A stretch of 64,000 nucleotides of DNA from Actinoallomurus bryophytorum (GTDB taxonomy: Bacteria; Actinomycetota; Actinomycetes; Streptosporangiales; Streptosporangiaceae): assembly GCF_006716425.1 (NCBI RefSeq), contig NZ_VFOZ01000002.1, forward strand, positions 806,001 to 870,000. Reading direction: 5' to 3'. A program made the position numbers and the translations under genes. How positions within the stretch are numbered: the first letter of the stretch is position 1; every line of letters begins with the position of its first letter. Of this stretch, positions 61,786 to 64,000 are shown one piece after another. The notes below the pieces were generated by a model that saw only the letters and a program-made list of their open reading frames with translations, ran no database searches and was not told the DNA's origin.

Positions 61786-63980
61786 CAAGCGATGCGCTGG
61801 TCGGTTGCCTGGAGTTCCGGTTCGCCGTCGATCGGCACCTCGGCGGGTCCTTCCACGGACACGTGGGGCAGGACCCGGTCGATGGCCCTGGGAAGGTACC
61901 AGTTCCGTTTTCCGAACAGCTGCATGATCGCCGGGACGAGGATCGTGCGAACCACCAGAGCGTCGAGCAGGATGGCCACTGCCACGCCTAGCCCGAACTC
62001 GGCGATGGTACGTATTCCGCCGAACACGAAGGCCATGAACACACAGATCATGATGATTGCGGCAGCGGTGATGATCTGCCCAGTCGCGGCCTGTCCGCGT
62101 CGGACGGCGAGGTTGTTGTCGCCGGTGTGCAGCCATTCCTCGTGGATGCGGCTGACCAGGAACACTTCGTAGTCCATCGACAGTCCAAACAGCACCGCGA
62201 GCATCATCGCGGGCAGGAACGACTCGACCGGGCCGGCCGCGCCCGCGCCCAGGACCGAGGAACCCCAGCCCCACTGGAAGACCGCGACCACGACGCCGAA
62301 TCCGGCACCGGCCGAGAGCAGGTTCATCGCCGCCGCAGTGAGCGGCACGATCACGCTGCGGAACGCGAGCATCAGCAGCAGGCACCCGAATACGACGATG
62401 ATGGTGACGAACAGCGGCAGCTTCCCGCCCAGCACGGACGCGAAGTCCTTGAAGACGGCGGTTTGCCCGCCGACGTAGACGGTGAGCCCGTCCTTTTCGT
62501 GGCCGGGGATCACGTGGTCGCGCAGCGTGTCGATGAGATCGGACGTCTGCTTGGACTCCGGCGATGTCGTGGGCGTGACCTGCAGGGTCCGCACCGTCGC
62601 CCCGGGGATGACCGGACCGGCCTGCACCGACGCCACCCCCGGGACGTTCTTGAGCGCCTGCTCCAGCTCGGTGAAGTCGGTCGCGGCCGGCCCGGGCGGG
62701 ACCTTCGCCACGAGCTGCAGAGGGCCGTTGTAGCCGGGGCCGAACCCGTCGGCGAGCAGGTCGTAGGCCCCGCGCGTTGTGGTGCCGGCCGCGTTGTTGC
62801 CGGCGTCAGAGGACCCGAGGCGCAGGGAGAAGAACGGGATCGTCAGCGCTACCATGATCATCGTCGCGGCGATCGTCAGCGGCATCGGCCGCTTCTGCAC
62901 GAACCCGGCCCAGCGGGCCCACGCGCCGGAGGCGTTGGCGTCACTCGGCCCTTCACGCCTGAGTTGGGCGCGTTGGCGGCGGCTGAGGACCCGCATCCTG
63001 AACATACCGAATAGAGCCGGCAGCAGGGTCGTGGCGACAGCAACGGCGAACGCCACCATGATCGCCGCCGACAGCCCGATCCCGGACAGGATGCCGACCC
63101 CGAGAACGAGCAGGCCGAGCATCGCGACCGTAACAGTGCCGCCAGCGAACACGATCGCTCGACCGGAGGTGTTCATGGCCGCCACGACGGCCTCCTCCGG
63201 GATGAGCCCGGCCCGGATGCCGTTGCGATACCGGGCGACCACGAACAGGGCGTAGTCGATGCCGACGCCCAGACCGATGAACGCGGCGATGATCGGGGCG
63301 CTGGTACCGATGCTCATCGCATGGGTGAGCAGATCGATGCAGAAGAGCGCATTGCCCAGCGCGAGCACGGCGGCGATGAGTGGTATGGCCGTCGCCAGCA
63401 TGGACGCGAACGCGACCAGCATGACGATCGCTGCGGCCAGGATGCCGATCAGCTCGGCCGTCGACGTCGAGGGTTTTTCGAGCTGGCCGATCGCCGCCCC
63501 GCCGAACTCCACCCGCAACGTGTCGCTACGCAACGTCGAGCCCAGATCCACGACCTTCTGGACGTTCGCGGTGTCCAGACTCTGGCTCTGCTTGGTGAAG
63601 GTGACCGTCGCGTAGGCGATCCGCCGGTCAGGACTGACCTGCGCCGTTCCCCGCAGGCTGAACGGACTGACCACCGCGCCGACCTCGGGCACCTTGGCGA
63701 CCTGGACCAGCATGCTCCTAACGCTGGTTTGGACGGCCGGGTCGGTCACCTTGCCGCTCATGGCGTGCAGCACGATCATGTCCGTGTCGCCGGAGCTGCG
63801 CTGAAACTGCGTCGCCAGCAGATCGGCGGCCTTGGTCGATTCGGTACCCGGCAGAGAGTACTCGTCCGAGAACGTAGAGCCGACCGAGGAACCGGTGACC
63901 CCGAGAATCACCAGGATCAGCAGCCAGGCGCCGATGACGATGAGCCGGTGCCGGAAACACCACCGCGCGAGCACGCTCAT
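61785..63980 (-). CDS. MMPL-family (RND-like) transporter
   Basis: 731 residues, typical of shorter MMPL proteins. Twelve membrane helices are arranged as 1+5 twice, with two large outer loops. GLGVGIDYALFVVARYR and FGLSMDYEVFLVSRIHEEW are the paired helix-4-like motifs with the proton-relay Asp-Tyr. In mycobacteria and relatives they export lipids, siderophores or antibiotics; the substrate here is unknown. ATG 63980 is the start. The accessory gene overlaps its end. Confidence 0.93.
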   Translation of the reverse strand: MSVLARWCFRHRLIVIGAWLLILVILGVTGSSVGSTFSDEYSLPGTESTKAADLLATQFQRSSGDTDMIVLHAMSGKVTDPAVQTSVRSMLVQVAKVPEVGAVVSPFSLRGTAQVSPDRRIAYATVTFTKQSQSLDTANVQKVVDLGSTLRSDTLRVEFGGAAIGQLEKPSTSTAELIGILAAAIVMLVAFASMLATAIPLIAAVLALGNALFCIDLLTHAMSIGTSAPIIAAFIGLGVGIDYALFVVARYRNGIRAGLIPEEAVVAAMNTSGRAIVFAGGTVTVAMLGLLVLGVGILSGIGLSAAIMVAFAVAVATTLLPALFGMFRMRVLSRRQRAQLRREGPSDANASGAWARWAGFVQKRPMPLTIAATMIMVALTIPFFSLRLGSSDAGNNAAGTTTRGAYDLLADGFGPGYNGPLQLVAKVPPGPAATDFTELEQALKNVPGVASVQAGPVIPGATVRTLQVTPTTSPESKQTSDLIDTLRDHVIPGHEKDGLTVYVGGQTAVFKDFASVLGGKLPLFVTIIVVFGCLLLMLAFRSVIVPLTAAAMNLLSAGAGFGVVVAVFQWGWGSSVLGAGAAGPVESFLPAMMLAVLFGLSMDYEVFLVSRIHEEWLHTGDNNLAVRRGQAATGQIITAAAIIMICVFMAFVFGGIRTIAEFGLGVAVAILLDALVVRTILVPAIMQLFGKRNWYLPRAIDRVLPHVSVEGPAEVPIDGEPELQATDQRIA

Positions 63981-64000
63981 CGGGTGCCTCCCGCGGGCTG

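Overview
The window is about 72% GC by eye. It has many GTG starts, gene pairs overlapping by ATGA or GTGA, and families typical of filamentous actinobacteria: ECF sigma/anti-sigma pairs, WYL regulators, PaaX, DUF1206, DUF2293, XRE-DUF397-ATPase sets and a STAND-TPR giant regulator. I read it as the chromosome of a Streptosporangiales- or Thermomonosporaceae-like actinomycete. This comes from gene content, not from a marker gene. The density of functions looks like accessory chromosome or arm, with several degraded genes.

Region by region. 1-3.3 kb: an ECF41-type sigma factor diverging from an NAD(P)-binding oxidoreductase, its usual partner, then a GAF histidine kinase with no response regulator. 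3.3-10.3 kb: LysR/EamA exporter, a prolyl-aminopeptidase-like hydrolase, a wrecked methyltransferase, a hydrolase/MarR pair around a palindromic operator, a WYL protein without its DNA-binding head, and a BCP peroxiredoxin. 10.4-18 kb: benzoyl-CoA epoxidation genes boxC, boxB and a benzoate-CoA ligase (no boxA in the window), a DUF1206 membrane protein, a PaaX regulator and an amidohydrolase. 18-22.2 kb: HtrA-like protease, a repeat-tailed membrane protein, an aldo/keto reductase and an ECF sigma/PASTA-like anti-sigma pair. 22.2-24.6 kb: a recombination zone with a chimera of the aldo/keto reductase 5' end and the ROK repressor 3' end, a tRNA-like 3' fragment, and a WYL/RidA divergon. 24.5-28.5 kb: ROK repressor diverging from xylA-xylB. 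28.5-30.1 kb: PH-domain and DUF2293 proteins. 30.2-36.3 kb: a complete malonate decarboxylase operon mdcABCDEGH with every junction overlapping. 36.3-39.5 kb: a hydrolase lipoprotein and two small secreted proteins around an alcohol-dehydrogenase-like reductase. 39.5-44.6 kb: a histidine kinase homologue that has lost its catalytic His and Asn, diverging from a large LuxR ATPase regulator. 44.8-50.1 kb: a TPR-SseB-DUF1266 protein convergent with a membrane-anchored STAND-TPR ATPase. 50.4-56.5 kb: an ABC importer (leader ORFs, ATPase, permease, binding lipoprotein) with a cysteine hydrolase, a UbiD-type decarboxylase and a GntR regulator; this looks like an uptake-and-degradation unit for an unknown small carboxylic or amidic compound. 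56.6-58.3 kb: ATPase/XRE/DUF397 signalling set. 58.3-60.8 kb: gene fragments around a second ECF sigma/anti-sigma pair. 60.8-64 kb: an MMPL exporter coupled to a small membrane protein.

The best leads are: (1) the chimera at 22363-22670, which has the layout expected of a tandem duplication followed by complementary losses; (2) the 50.4-56.5 kb importer/hydrolase/UbiD unit, with a chain of leader ORFs and a set of AGTGT/ACACT palindromes; (3) the TPR-SseB-DUF1266/STAND pair; (4) the ECF41 module with matching promoter candidates on both strands; (5) the catalytically dead histidine kinase homologue. Domain names were assigned by reading motifs, without database searches.
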